Assembly (NCBI RefSeq): GCF_022458895.1
Contig: NZ_JAINFL010000013.1
Coordinates: forward strand, 62,001-126,000
DNA: 64,000 bases
Source: Roseihalotalea indica
Lineage (GTDB): Bacteria > Bacteroidota > Bacteroidia > Cytophagales > Cyclobacteriaceae
Direction: 5' to 3'
Of the stretch, positions 55,440 through 63,545 are shown piece by piece. The notes below the pieces were generated by a model. The model worked only from the letters and a program-made list of their open reading frames with translations. It ran no database searches and had not been told where the DNA came from. The position numbers and the translations under genes are program-made. Position 1 is the first letter of the stretch. Every line of letters begins with the position of its first letter.

Positions 55440-57488
55440 ATGACTTCCTGGACTGCTTTGGAAGGTTCGCCTTATCCTCTTGGAGTTTGCTATATATCTG
55501 AGGAGGATGCTTATAATTTCGCTATATACTCTAAACATGCTACGCAGGTCACCTTGCTTCTGTATGATCAGTGGAACTTCCGTACGCCGGTAGTCACCTA
55601 TCATATGCAGTATCTGCATCATAAATCTCACCGGATCTGGCATTGCCGAATCAAGTCTAAACAGCTACAGGAGGGCACGTACTATGCTTATAAAATTAAT
55701 GGACCCGACCCTGCGGAGCCTTTTGAGTGGCATGCATTCGATCAGGAAAAAGTACTGCTTGATCCGTACGCTCGGGCCGTCTTCTTTCCACCGGACTTTG
55801 ACCGTAACATAGCCAGTCTTCCTGGTCCTAATGATGGGCAGGCCCCGTTGGGTATCATTCCTACAGAAACCAGTACGTTTGATTGGGAAGGTGATACCAA
55901 GCCGCATCATGAAAGCGACTTGGTGATATATGAGTTGCACGTGAAAGGGTTTACCTACCACGCCTCATCCGGAATAGCAGACGGTAAACGAGGCACATTT
56001 TCCGCAATTATTGAGAAAATACCTTACCTTAAGGAGTTGGGCATAACGGCGGTAGAACTTATGCCTGTGCATCAATTTGATTCACATAACGGTGACTACT
56101 GGGGATATTCTACGCTTAACTTCTTTTCCCCTCATCATGCGTATGCCAGCCAACAGGAAATTAGCGGACAGCTACAGGAGTTCAAGCAGATGGTCAAAGC
56201 TATGCACCAAGCGGGCATAGAAGTGCTGCTGGACGTAGTTTACAATCATACTACTGAAGGCGACCGTTTCGGGCCGATCTATAGTTTTAAGGGCATTGAC
56301 AACAGTACCTATTATCTGATCAATCCAGATCAGCCCGAGCCCTATTGTGATTTTACAGGGACGGGCAACACGCTGCATACCCGGAATAATTACGTCAAAT
56401 CCATGATCATTGATAGCTTGCGTTACTGGGTACAAGAAATGCATATAGATGGATTCCGGTTTGATCTGGCCTCAATTTTTTCGCGGGGGAGTGATGGAAC
56501 CTTGAGCTTCGAAGAGCCACCTATTTTCGGTGATATACAGTCGGACCCTCTGCTGGCTCAAGTGCGATTTATTGCCGAACCCTGGGATGCTATTGGTACC
56601 TATCAGTTAGGTAATAAATTTCCGGGTCTACAGTGGATGCAGTGGAACGGGGCTTTCCGGGACGATGTACGCAGATTCGTTAAAGGAGATGCAGGTAGGG
56701 TCGGGCATCTGATAACCCGGCTTTACGGTAGTGATGACCTGTTTTCTGATCGTCTGCCCTATGCCTATCATGCGTATCAGAGTGTAAACTTTATAAGCTC
56801 TCACGATGGCTTCACGCTCTACGATCTGGTCGCCTATAATTACAAACACAACTTTGCCAACGGTGAACATAATGCGGATGGGCAGAATGAAAACTATAGC
56901 TGGAACTGTGGTGTGGAAGGTGACCATGACCTACCGGAAACCATACTGAGCCTGCGGAAGCAGCAGGCTAAAAACTTTTGTGTATTGCTGATGGTATCCA
57001 ATGGCTCGCCCATGCTACTGGCCGGGGATGAGTTTTTGCGTACTCAAAAAGGAAACAATAACCCTTACAATCAGGATAATGAAACCTCCTGGATCGACTG
57101 GAGCCTCTTGACACAAAACAAGGATTTTTTTACGTTTTTCAAAAAAATGATTGCCTTTCGGAAAGCTCACCCATCCCTTTGCCGAAGTCGCTTTTGGCGC
57201 GAAGATGTTCGGTGGTTTGGCACTGCGGGAGAGCCGGATCTTACCGATTCATCCCATTCCCTGGCTTTCTTCCTTAGTGGTGCAACGCATGCCGACCAGG
57301 ATATCTATGTGATAATCAACGCCTATTGGGAAGATCTGACGTTTTGTTTTCAGCTAGAGGGCCCCTGGCACCGGATTGTGAATACCAGCTTTTCCGCCCC
57401 TCTTGATTTTGTTGGGCCGGAAGAAGACATTATTTATGGGAATGAGTATCAATTACCGGCCCGATCGGTAGCAGTTTTTATAAGATAA
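55440..57488 (+). CDS. glgX: glycogen debranching enzyme, GH13 isoamylase type
   Basis: A 682-residue GH13 protein with an N-terminal CBM48-type domain (about 10-150) and the catalytic TIM barrel. DVVYNHT, GFRFDLAS (nucleophile Asp342), FIAEPWD (acid/base Glu380) and FISSHDGFTLYDLVAYNYKHN (Asp456) are intact, and NDETSWIDWSL with a short C-terminal beta domain follows, as in GlgX. It hydrolyses alpha-1,6 branches of glycogen in the cytoplasm. No other glycogen gene is near. The length is normal and the start ATG follows an A-rich leader. Confidence 0.92.
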   Translation: MTSWTALEGSPYPLGVCYISEEDAYNFAIYSKHATQVTLLLYDQWNFRTPVVTYHMQYLHHKSHRIWHCRIKSKQLQEGTYYAYKINGPDPAEPFEWHAFDQEKVLLDPYARAVFFPPDFDRNIASLPGPNDGQAPLGIIPTETSTFDWEGDTKPHHESDLVIYELHVKGFTYHASSGIADGKRGTFSAIIEKIPYLKELGITAVELMPVHQFDSHNGDYWGYSTLNFFSPHHAYASQQEISGQLQEFKQMVKAMHQAGIEVLLDVVYNHTTEGDRFGPIYSFKGIDNSTYYLINPDQPEPYCDFTGTGNTLHTRNNYVKSMIIDSLRYWVQEMHIDGFRFDLASIFSRGSDGTLSFEEPPIFGDIQSDPLLAQVRFIAEPWDAIGTYQLGNKFPGLQWMQWNGAFRDDVRRFVKGDAGRVGHLITRLYGSDDLFSDRLPYAYHAYQSVNFISSHDGFTLYDLVAYNYKHNFANGEHNADGQNENYSWNCGVEGDHDLPETILSLRKQQAKNFCVLLMVSNGSPMLLAGDEFLRTQKGNNNPYNQDNETSWIDWSLLTQNKDFFTFFKKMIAFRKAHPSLCRSRFWREDVRWFGTAGEPDLTDSSHSLAFFLSGATHADQDIYVIINAYWEDLTFCFQLEGPWHRIVNTSFSAPLDFVGPEEDIIYGNEYQLPARSVAVFIR

Positions 57489-57721
57489 ATAACCTATATA
57501 AGTGCCGGGGGATATGAAAAACCAAAATACAGTTCTCTCATCCAACTTCATGGTTTTTCAGCGCAAAAGGATGATATAGATCATTGGTGTCAGTACTGAT
57601 ATGTGGTAGCTTCGTCGGTTATTCATCCACTATCAAAAGAACGATAGGCGAAGCTAAAATTCATCTTACCTCATGAAAATCTTCTTCTGCCTTCTTAAGA
57701 ATAGTAAAACTAACTAAGATC

Positions 57722-58138
57722 ATGGAATTACTAACGACATCCACTTCAGCATACCTGCTCCAGGCTAGTTTAGATGTCTTACACTACGAGAGTCGTGAAT
57801 GGCAGGAAGAGATTACATTCGCGATGGATGAAATGATGTTCTTGCACAGGTTGCATCGGAGGTTTGGCGAAAAGAGCCTACCGGAGCTAATACAGAAACA
57901 GAGCATTGCCTTGCAAACCAAACTACTGCTCCTCTCGCAGCAGATTCTAACGATGCAGGAAACCATTCGCGAACATGAGAGCTATTTGTCTGAGATTATT
58001 CAACGCAATATCAACGTGTCCGATGACGAATACCGTAATAGCCACAAGAGAGTGAAACTTCAGATGGAAAGCTTATTGAAAGAAGTAAAGCAATCTAAAA
58101 AGGAGATGTTCCAGTGGGTTGAAGATATACTGTCCTAA
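57722..58138 (+). CDS. hypothetical helical protein
   Basis: A 138-residue protein without signal peptide, almost wholly predicted alpha-helical, with heptad-like stretches (LQTKLLLLSQQILTMQETIREHESYLSEII; LQMESLLKEVKQSKKEMFQWVEDIL) that would form a coiled coil. No family recognised. Located between glgX and the MgtE remnant, on the same strand. Real coding is likely from composition and a clean ATG start; function unknown. Confidence 0.5.
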   Translation: MELLTTSTSAYLLQASLDVLHYESREWQEEITFAMDEMMFLHRLHRRFGEKSLPELIQKQSIALQTKLLLLSQQILTMQETIREHESYLSEIIQRNINVSDDEYRNSHKRVKLQMESLLKEVKQSKKEMFQWVEDILS

Positions 58139-58200
58139 TCTGCTAAGGTGGCATAACCGTCTGCACAGGTGAAGTGCTTTTGTAGGGTAGTTTTCTGATC

Positions 58201-58905
58201 ATGAAAGAGCCGTATATTGTGTCTCGGGTGCCGTAATTGCAGCCTAAAGATACCACCGGGGAGATACTGGAAACCATAAAGTACGCCTCCTTGGAAGAAC
58301 TACAGCAGGTCTTCGTTATTGACACCCAGCAAAGGCTGCAAGGATGTATAGATCTCTATCAACTTCTTCGCTGTGATGCAACCGATAATGCTGGTACCTT
58401 ACTGAAGCCTTGTTTTGCGGTTAGCAAGAAACATTCTTGGAGTATGCCATCCATGCGCTTCGGAAGGTTATTAAAGAAGTTCCTATTACAGATGAGCAGG
58501 GAGTTTTTCCGTCTCAAACAATTATAGAAACTTTATGGAAGGAGCATATAGAAGACTTGCATAAAATGGCAAGCATCAGAAAAGAAAGTATTCAAGCCAG
58601 AAAAGCAGTGGAAGCCCCCTCCACTTCGGAATGTTAGGCACAGGCTGCCCTGGCTGTTGGCCGGCTTAGCTGGATCTTTTACTTCTACCTATCTTATGGC
58701 TGGCTATGAACAAATACTAAAAAGTTATCTTGCTTTATCATTAAGCCGGATACACCTCAAGAAGATGTTGTATACTGAGCTAAGAACCGGCATGTTGATT
58801 GGTTTGTATTAGGTCGCCTTAGCCTACCCGTAGCACTGCTGATTACCAGGAGTCTGCCGATCGCGCTGGTGGTGAGTACTTCCATTGTTGTGGCAGGAAC
58901 TTTAG
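58201..58905 (+). pseudogene. mgtE: broken MgtE-type magnesium transporter
   Basis: The plus strand encodes pieces of MgtE in the right order. ATG 58201 begins MKEPYIVSRVP, interrupted by TAA at 58234-58236, then a first CBS domain (ILETIKYASLEELQQVFVID, continuing to the KPCFAVSKKH segment), a frameshift near 58437, a second CBS region (EYAIHALRKVIKEVPITDEQ, continuing to HIEDLHKMASIRKES), a further stop near 58637, the first membrane segment RLPWLLAGLAGSFTSTYLMAGYE, and further degraded membrane stretches up to IALVVSTSIVVAGTLAIA. The N-terminal MgtE domain and much of the membrane part are missing. At least three lesions are needed, so the gene is dead. It ends exactly where a truncated flavoprotein gene begins on the other strand. 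Confidence 0.7.
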
Positions 58906-59256
58906 CTATAGCAAATGATTTCTCAAACGATCCGGATCATGGTATAAGGTGAATGTATGACCATCTGGATTCTCAAAAGTGAAGAAGCGATCGTGATCGA
59001 GAAATGACTGATCGCCAACAGCTCCTAATTCCTGCCATATTTTATGAAACGTGTTGGCTGGGCTGGAACCTACCAGCCAGTGGATACAACCATTAATGGT
59101 GTAGGCTTCACGCTGCCAGGAGGTGCACACACCACCTGCCCGGTCATTCTTTTCGAAAATCTGACTCGATAATCCGTTCATCTGAGCATAACAACCAGCC
59201 GAAAGACCGGCCATCCCCGAGCCAATAATAATGATAGAAGGTGGTTGAAATGCCAT
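58906..59256 (-). pseudogene. N-terminal fragment of a phytoene-desaturase-like FAD oxidoreductase
   Basis: Only 116 codons of a protein that is usually about 500 residues. The N-terminus IIIIGSGMAGLSAGCYAQMNG is the FAD-binding Rossmann motif and EKNDRAGGVCTSWQREAYTINGCIHWLVG is typical of CrtI/carotenoid-isomerase-like enzymes. Homology runs to LYHDPDRLRNHLL and then stops at once. The bases after this point belong to the MgtE remnant, so a deletion probably fused the two. The product would lack the substrate and C-terminal FAD domains and is unlikely to work. Confidence 0.7.
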
Positions 59257-59626
59257 AAAAGTATTGCTATACAGTTGAGGCTAGATAAAAGGTTTTACTT
59301 AAAACACAGATGCAGGCCTCTCAATTGATCTTTTGGTGATGGTCTCAGCCAGAGTTTAGCAAGCATATCAGTGCTTCACTATTTTTGATGATTATCAATT
59401 GCGATAGAAACGAAAGCACCCGCCTTGGTACAACAATGATACCTGCGGGTGCCTTGACGTCATACGAAAGGTCACTAATAGACTACCAAAACTCACGTTG
59501 AAGTCCACATTGATTAAGCCGGAAGTGTTGATAAGGTTCTTTTCCCATGCGAAAAACCCGAGCTCAATCTTTTCTTTCTCTTCACAAAATCTTATAAAAT
59601 TGGCGGGTAAAATCACACTGAATGCA
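59257..59626. other. 370-base spacer with an 8-bp perfect inverted repeat
   Basis: GCACCCGC at 59416-59423 and GCGGGTGC at 59445-59452 form a strong stem with a 21-base loop. A TTG-started minus-strand frame (59395-59658) crosses it and overlaps the BON gene; it has no recognised motif and is not called. Otherwise nothing was recognised. Confidence 0.4.
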
Positions 59627-60121
59627 TCATTGGGTGACCTCAACAGGCTTAACGTCAATCATATTGTTTACTCCATATATTCCAGGCAGGTCAGCTATTT
59701 CCTGTTCAGCCATTGTTTTCTGGCAAAGCTCAGTTACTTCTCCTTCCAGGGTTATCAGTCCACCATTGACCGAAACCTTAATTTTTTGGTAGGATTTAAC
59801 ATCTTTATTCGCCAGGGTTGCCTGTACTGCGCTGGCAATCTCTGTGTCACTGCGTACGCTCCCAGTGGGTAGTAGCACTTCAATGCTTTCCGCAATAAAT
59901 TTTACTCCTTTTACCTTCTCAGCCGCCAATTGGGCGTATCGCTTTTGAGCGTAGGAGTCCGTTACACCATATAGGGTTACTACTCCATTCAGCACACTTA
60001 CGCTCACTTGGTCCGGTTGAGGCTGGTGGCACCACCTGATCTGTTCTATAATTTCCCGCTGTAATGTAGTATCAGTTCTTGTTTGCATACGATCTGGATA
60101 AGGGTTGACAACTTTTAACAT
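59627..60121 (-). CDS. BON-domain protein (OsmY-like)
   Basis: A 164-residue protein with two BON domains: VSVSVLNGVVTLYGVTDSYAQKRYAQLAAEKVKGVKFI (about residues 39-76) and IKVSVNGGLITLEGEVTELCQKTMAEQEIADLPGIYGV (about 114-151), each with the conserved central Gly. BON domains bind membranes or polyglycans and occur in osmotic-stress proteins. No signal peptide is visible, unlike OsmY itself. A later in-frame ATG (residue 12) is an alternative start. It follows the Hsp20 gene by 31 bases on the same strand, suggesting a stress operon. Confidence 0.82.
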   Translation of the reverse strand: MLKVVNPYPDRMQTRTDTTLQREIIEQIRWCHQPQPDQVSVSVLNGVVTLYGVTDSYAQKRYAQLAAEKVKGVKFIAESIEVLLPTGSVRSDTEIASAVQATLANKDVKSYQKIKVSVNGGLITLEGEVTELCQKTMAEQEIADLPGIYGVNNMIDVKPVEVTQ

Positions 60122-60152
60122 TTAGGTAGAAAGCAAAAGATGCGTTGCAGCA

Positions 60153-60587
60153 TCAATGGATAGCAATTTCTTTTTTGAGAGTTTTTCTGGCATTTTCTTT
60201 TTTAGGTAAGGTAAGTTGAAGTACCCCACCCTCATACTTGGCCTGTATGTCATCGGCTTTTACTACGTCGGGCAGCACAAACGAGCGGCTGAAGGAGCGA
60301 TAGCTGAATTCCTGCCGGGTGTAGTGCTCTTTTTCTTCCTTGGTTTCTTCCCTTTTTTCAGAACGAATGGTAAGTCGGCCCTGGTCCACATCAATGTGAA
60401 AATCTTGTTTTTTCATGCCGGGGGCCGCCAGTTCAATTCGGAAGGCATCGTCGTGTTCCTGAATGTTGGCCGCAGGCACCCGGGCAAGCCAGTGATGATC
60501 TCCGTCAAACCAATCATCGTCAAAAAGGCTGGAGAACAGGGAGGGCATGTTACTCAGTAACCGGGAAGGTTTTACTAGTTGTGTCAT
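60153..60587 (-). CDS. Hsp20/alpha-crystallin small heat-shock protein
   Basis: A 144-residue small heat-shock protein. The alpha-crystallin domain runs from about residue 35 (WLARVPAANIQEHDDAFRIELAAPGMKKQDFHIDVDQGRLTIRSEK) to the signature GVLQLTLPKKENA near 126-138, followed by a short KEIAIH tail. It binds unfolding proteins as an ATP-independent chaperone oligomer in the cytoplasm. It is the first gene of a likely two-gene unit with the BON-domain gene. The 293 bases upstream (60588-60880) are AT-rich and hold no gene. Confidence 0.92.
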   Translation of the reverse strand: MTQLVKPSRLLSNMPSLFSSLFDDDWFDGDHHWLARVPAANIQEHDDAFRIELAAPGMKKQDFHIDVDQGRLTIRSEKREETKEEKEHYTRQEFSYRSFSRSFVLPDVVKADDIQAKYEGGVLQLTLPKKENARKTLKKEIAIH

Positions 60588-60880
60588 AGTTCATATACAG
60601 TTAAGTGAAAAATATAAGAATGAAAATCTAAAAATAGTGGTTGAAGACGGAGTGAGAAATGACCTGGATTACAGTTAAGCATGATGTAGATCATTGATTC
60701 GTTGAGCGTCGATAGAGAATATCTAATCAGGAATTTTTTTATCCAGTCAATAAGGTATATCTTCCGCGCAGATGAAACTCTATAAGCGTCCTTTTTATGA
60801 GATCACAACATGCTTCAGAAGCCTTTATCAGAATCTACTCGCACAAACTGGAAAAAATGGTAAGGTTGTACGTTAACTGA

Positions 60881-61378
60881 TCATTTCTGTCCCCTTTGCT
60901 GTTTTCTGAAATAGCGGCGAAACAAAAAGTTGTGTCGTAGCGCTTCCATATTTTCGTTAAACAGTAGTAATCCGGTTTCCACTTCTTCTATTCGTTGCTC
61001 TGCTTCCTCAGCTAATATACTGTCGCTAATCAGTAGTCCGGCTGTTCCTTTTCCGGCTTCCACTGCCTGTACCATCTGCTGAATATCCAGGCTGATGTTG
61101 GCAATTATCCCACTAGCATTCTGTAGGTGCAGCATGCTTTGCCGAAGTTGAGTGACCGTAATAGTATCTTCCATCAAAAAGCCAATGATTTCCGGACCTT
61201 GGCTAATGCGGTTGGCGGTGCTCTGTAATGCACGGATCGTAGCAGTGGCACTTTCGCTTGCCTGAGACAGATTTGCCATGGTCTGTTGCAGTTGCTCGCC
61301 CAAACGATCATCTCTGAGCAGGATTCCCAGACTACCCTGGCCTTAATTAATTTGATTGGTGACTTCCACCAGAATCAT
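60881..61378 (-). pseudogene. C-terminal remnant of an MCE/MlaD-family gene with in-frame stop
   Basis: The open part (60881-61303, from a TTG) codes 140 residues: a helical stretch and the segment EAGKGTAGLLISDSILAEEAEQRIEEVETGLLLFNENMEALRHNFLFRRYFRKQQ, typical of the tail of Bacteroidota MCE proteins (GxGTxGxLL, then a short basic end). Upstream in the same frame lies ILVEVTNQIN, then TAA at 61343-61345, then GQGSLGILLRDDRLGEQL, another repeat of the same kind. The MCE domain and membrane anchor are absent. Intact proteins would be substrate-binding parts of a lipid ABC transporter. This is a remnant. Confidence 0.55.
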
Positions 61379-61550
61379 TCGTTGTTACAAAATTGATTTA
61401 CGTAATTGATTATCAATGAAAAAAGAACAGGCTGTTGAATTTATGTTCTCAGGGAATAGTGTTTAGTGATGTTAGATTGTTGATCGTCCTATCACTAATC
61501 ATCGGCAGCAATACTACCGGCTATAAAATCGTTATTTTGTGTTACAGCGC

Positions 61551-61922
61551 CTAACACTGGCTGCTCGCTCCTTTCTGGATATCAACGTAGACAAATTCTA
61601 TATCTTTCAGTTTACCAGTGCGGGCCAATGCAGTATTGACGGCCATGTGCACATCTCCAACCTCAATAAAGCTATGGTAAAACTTAAGTACGATAATGCC
61701 TGACTCCAAACACACATATTCTACGCTATACTGATGATCTCGTGCAAGGCCTGAGGAAATTTGATGATATTGTGCGCTGGTAAGTTCAGGAACCTTAACA
61801 ATAACCATACTACTATGTTCAAACGATCTTTCTTGAGCTACTGAAGTAGTGAAACTTAGCAAGAAGATTATGGAAGAGTATACAATACTCAGGATTGAGG
61901 GAACAGAAATTACAGTGCTCAT
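61551..61922 (-). CDS. small secreted protein of unknown function
   Basis: A 123-residue protein with an N-terminal signal peptide (IVYSSIIFLLSFTTSVAQE). The mature part is alpha/beta with a ferredoxin-like rhythm (SMVIVKVPELTSAQYHQISSGLARDHQYSVEYVCLESGIIVLKFYH) and recalls heavy-metal-associated folds, but the metal motif CxxC is absent. Two Cys remain (one in EYVCLES, one at the C-terminus). It lies between the MCE remnant and the cytochrome gene, on the strand opposite to the latter. Function unknown. Confidence 0.5.
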   Translation of the reverse strand: MSTVISVPSILSIVYSSIIFLLSFTTSVAQERSFEHSSMVIVKVPELTSAQYHQISSGLARDHQYSVEYVCLESGIIVLKFYHSFIEVGDVHMAVNTALARTGKLKDIEFVYVDIQKGASSQC

Positions 61923-62508
61923 ACTATTATTCTTTATACTTCAATATCCCTTGTTTACCTTCTTTTTCCACTGATTAAGGTCATAGATGTGGGTAATCAC
62001 AGTCATTGTAAAAGCCATTTCATTATGTTGTATTCGTACTTACTAATCCATTCATCAAGGCCGTTATAAAAGCAATATCAATTACAGATAGGTGAATGGT
62101 ATAAGGTTTTATTTGCTGATTTTCAACAAGTTAAAAGGTGAAGTTGAGGGCGGTGGCGCTAACTTTAAGCGTTGCACATAGAAAGATAGAAGTCCCCATT
62201 GATTCGTCATTTTGACTATAAGATGGTGTGTGCGCCCTTCCTGGAAAAGGCTTGTTTTTCGGAAGTGATCAATCTGGAAATGTTTTTGGCAGGTGTGTGT
62301 AACAATTGTTACGTTAACCGCTTGTCTGTTCCCGTATTTTTGATTGAGAGTTTTCGGTGTATATAAGAAAGGGCTGATTGAGGTAGTAAGTCAACCCTGA
62401 CCTTGGTATAGATCAGGGCTGGCATTGTACTGCTCATGCTGCCTCTGTTAAGGCACCATTTCAGAATGCCGTTAAACTGCTTAGAAGTAAACTTCCGCAT
62501 TAATACTC
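61923..62508. other. 586-base divergent spacer in front of the cytochrome gene
   Basis: No gene recognised; a minus-strand frame at 62309-62500 is unsupported. It must contain promoters for the small secreted protein (minus) and the cytochrome (plus). The perfect palindrome at 62299-62312 is its main feature. Confidence 0.4.
62299..62312. promoter_or_regulatory. perfect palindrome GTAACAATTGTTAC, candidate Crp/Fnr-type site
   Basis: GTAAC-AATT-GTTAC is a perfect 14-base inverted repeat 197 bases upstream of the cytochrome gene. Two five-base arms with a four-base spacer are the geometry of Crp/Fnr-superfamily operators, which often control respiratory genes. The regulator is not in the window; the assignment is inferred from shape. 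Confidence 0.4.
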
Positions 62509-63543
62509 ATGAAGATGTATAAGGTTTTAAGGCTGCTAACCCATTTAGTAACGGCGATATTTATAGTGGTATCGATTCTGTTCGGCACCATTGTGACTTA
62601 CCAACTCAAACCTTCGTGGTTTAATATACAGAAGGAGAAAGTTGCCTCAGACCAATGGAAACCTAAAAGTATAGAAACTGATTTGCCAGAAGGTAGCGAA
62701 GGGAAAAGGATCAAATACGGATATTTATTAGTAACAGAATCGTCCCGATGGATGGGGCCCCTGGTAAAGAATCCTGATCTGCAATACACAGGTAATAACC
62801 TGGCCTGTAGTAATTGTCACTTGCAGGCTGGCCTCCAGGCAGGGTCAGCCGCCTGGGTAGGTGTGACTCATCGCTTTCCTCACTTTCAGGGGAGAGAAAA
62901 TAAGATGGGCAGCTTAGAGGACCGTATTAATGGCTGTATGGAACGGAGTATGAATGGTAGGAAGTTGCCGAAAGATTCAAGACAGATGGAGGCAATTGTG
63001 GCTTATATGGAGTGGTTAAGTGAGGATGTGCCCGAAGATCGGGAAAAAGAGTTTGCCGGTTTCCCCTCACTAAAAATTCCGGAAGTAGCTGCTGACCTTC
63101 TGGTCGGTAAAGCGGTGTATGAACGAGAGTGCCAACTATGCCATGGTAAAGACGGGCAGGGGGTGTGGTTTTCTGAAGCTGCTAAAGGATATCAGTACCC
63201 GCCACTCTGGGGGAACGACAGCTATAACCAAGGTGCGGGCATGAATCGGGTGCTGACGGCTGCCCGATTCATTAAGGGAAACATGCCTTTCGGGCAGGCA
63301 ACTCATAAAAATCCTAAACTTACTGACGAAGAAGCTTATCATGTAGCTGCCTACATTGATAGCTTTGACCGCCCCCTAAAAGAAAATTCCGAAGCAGATT
63401 TTCCGGACAGAAAACTGAAGCCAGTTTCTACACCATATGGCCCATGGGCAGATAATTTTTCTCCAGAGCAGCATAAGTACGGGCCATTTCCACCGATCAT
63501 GGCTTATTATAAGGAGATGTATGGTATTACAAAAACGAACTAA
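62509..63543 (+). CDS. dihaem cytochrome c, TsdA (thiosulfate dehydrogenase)-like
   Basis: A 344-residue exported or membrane-anchored cytochrome (hydrophobic helix about 10-30). Two haem-binding motifs are present, CSNCH (100-104) and CQLCH (208-212). The region NLACSNCHLQAG, FPHFQGRENKMGSLEDRINGCMERSMNGRKLP, EAIVAYMEWLSEDVP is characteristic of TsdA-type proteins; Cys143 in INGCMERSMNG may be an axial haem ligand, as Cys is in TsdA. TsdA interconverts thiosulfate and tetrathionate. It is 2 bases in front of a porin-like gene. A general electron-transfer role cannot be excluded. Confidence 0.78.
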   Translation: MKMYKVLRLLTHLVTAIFIVVSILFGTIVTYQLKPSWFNIQKEKVASDQWKPKSIETDLPEGSEGKRIKYGYLLVTESSRWMGPLVKNPDLQYTGNNLACSNCHLQAGLQAGSAAWVGVTHRFPHFQGRENKMGSLEDRINGCMERSMNGRKLPKDSRQMEAIVAYMEWLSEDVPEDREKEFAGFPSLKIPEVAADLLVGKAVYERECQLCHGKDGQGVWFSEAAKGYQYPPLWGNDSYNQGAGMNRVLTAARFIKGNMPFGQATHKNPKLTDEEAYHVAAYIDSFDRPLKENSEADFPDRKLKPVSTPYGPWADNFSPEQHKYGPFPPIMAYYKEMYGITKTN

Positions 63544-63545
63544 TC

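Noticed and set aside
59416..59452. Inverted repeat GCACCCGC/GCGGGTGC as an integron attC or terminator
   Set aside because: The loop lacks attC core sites and there is no U tract or integrase; kept only as a plain inverted repeat.
59395..59658. 87-codon minus-strand frame overlapping the BON gene end
   Set aside because: Starts with TTG inside the BON gene, has no known motif and crosses a strong inverted repeat. Not convincing as a gene.
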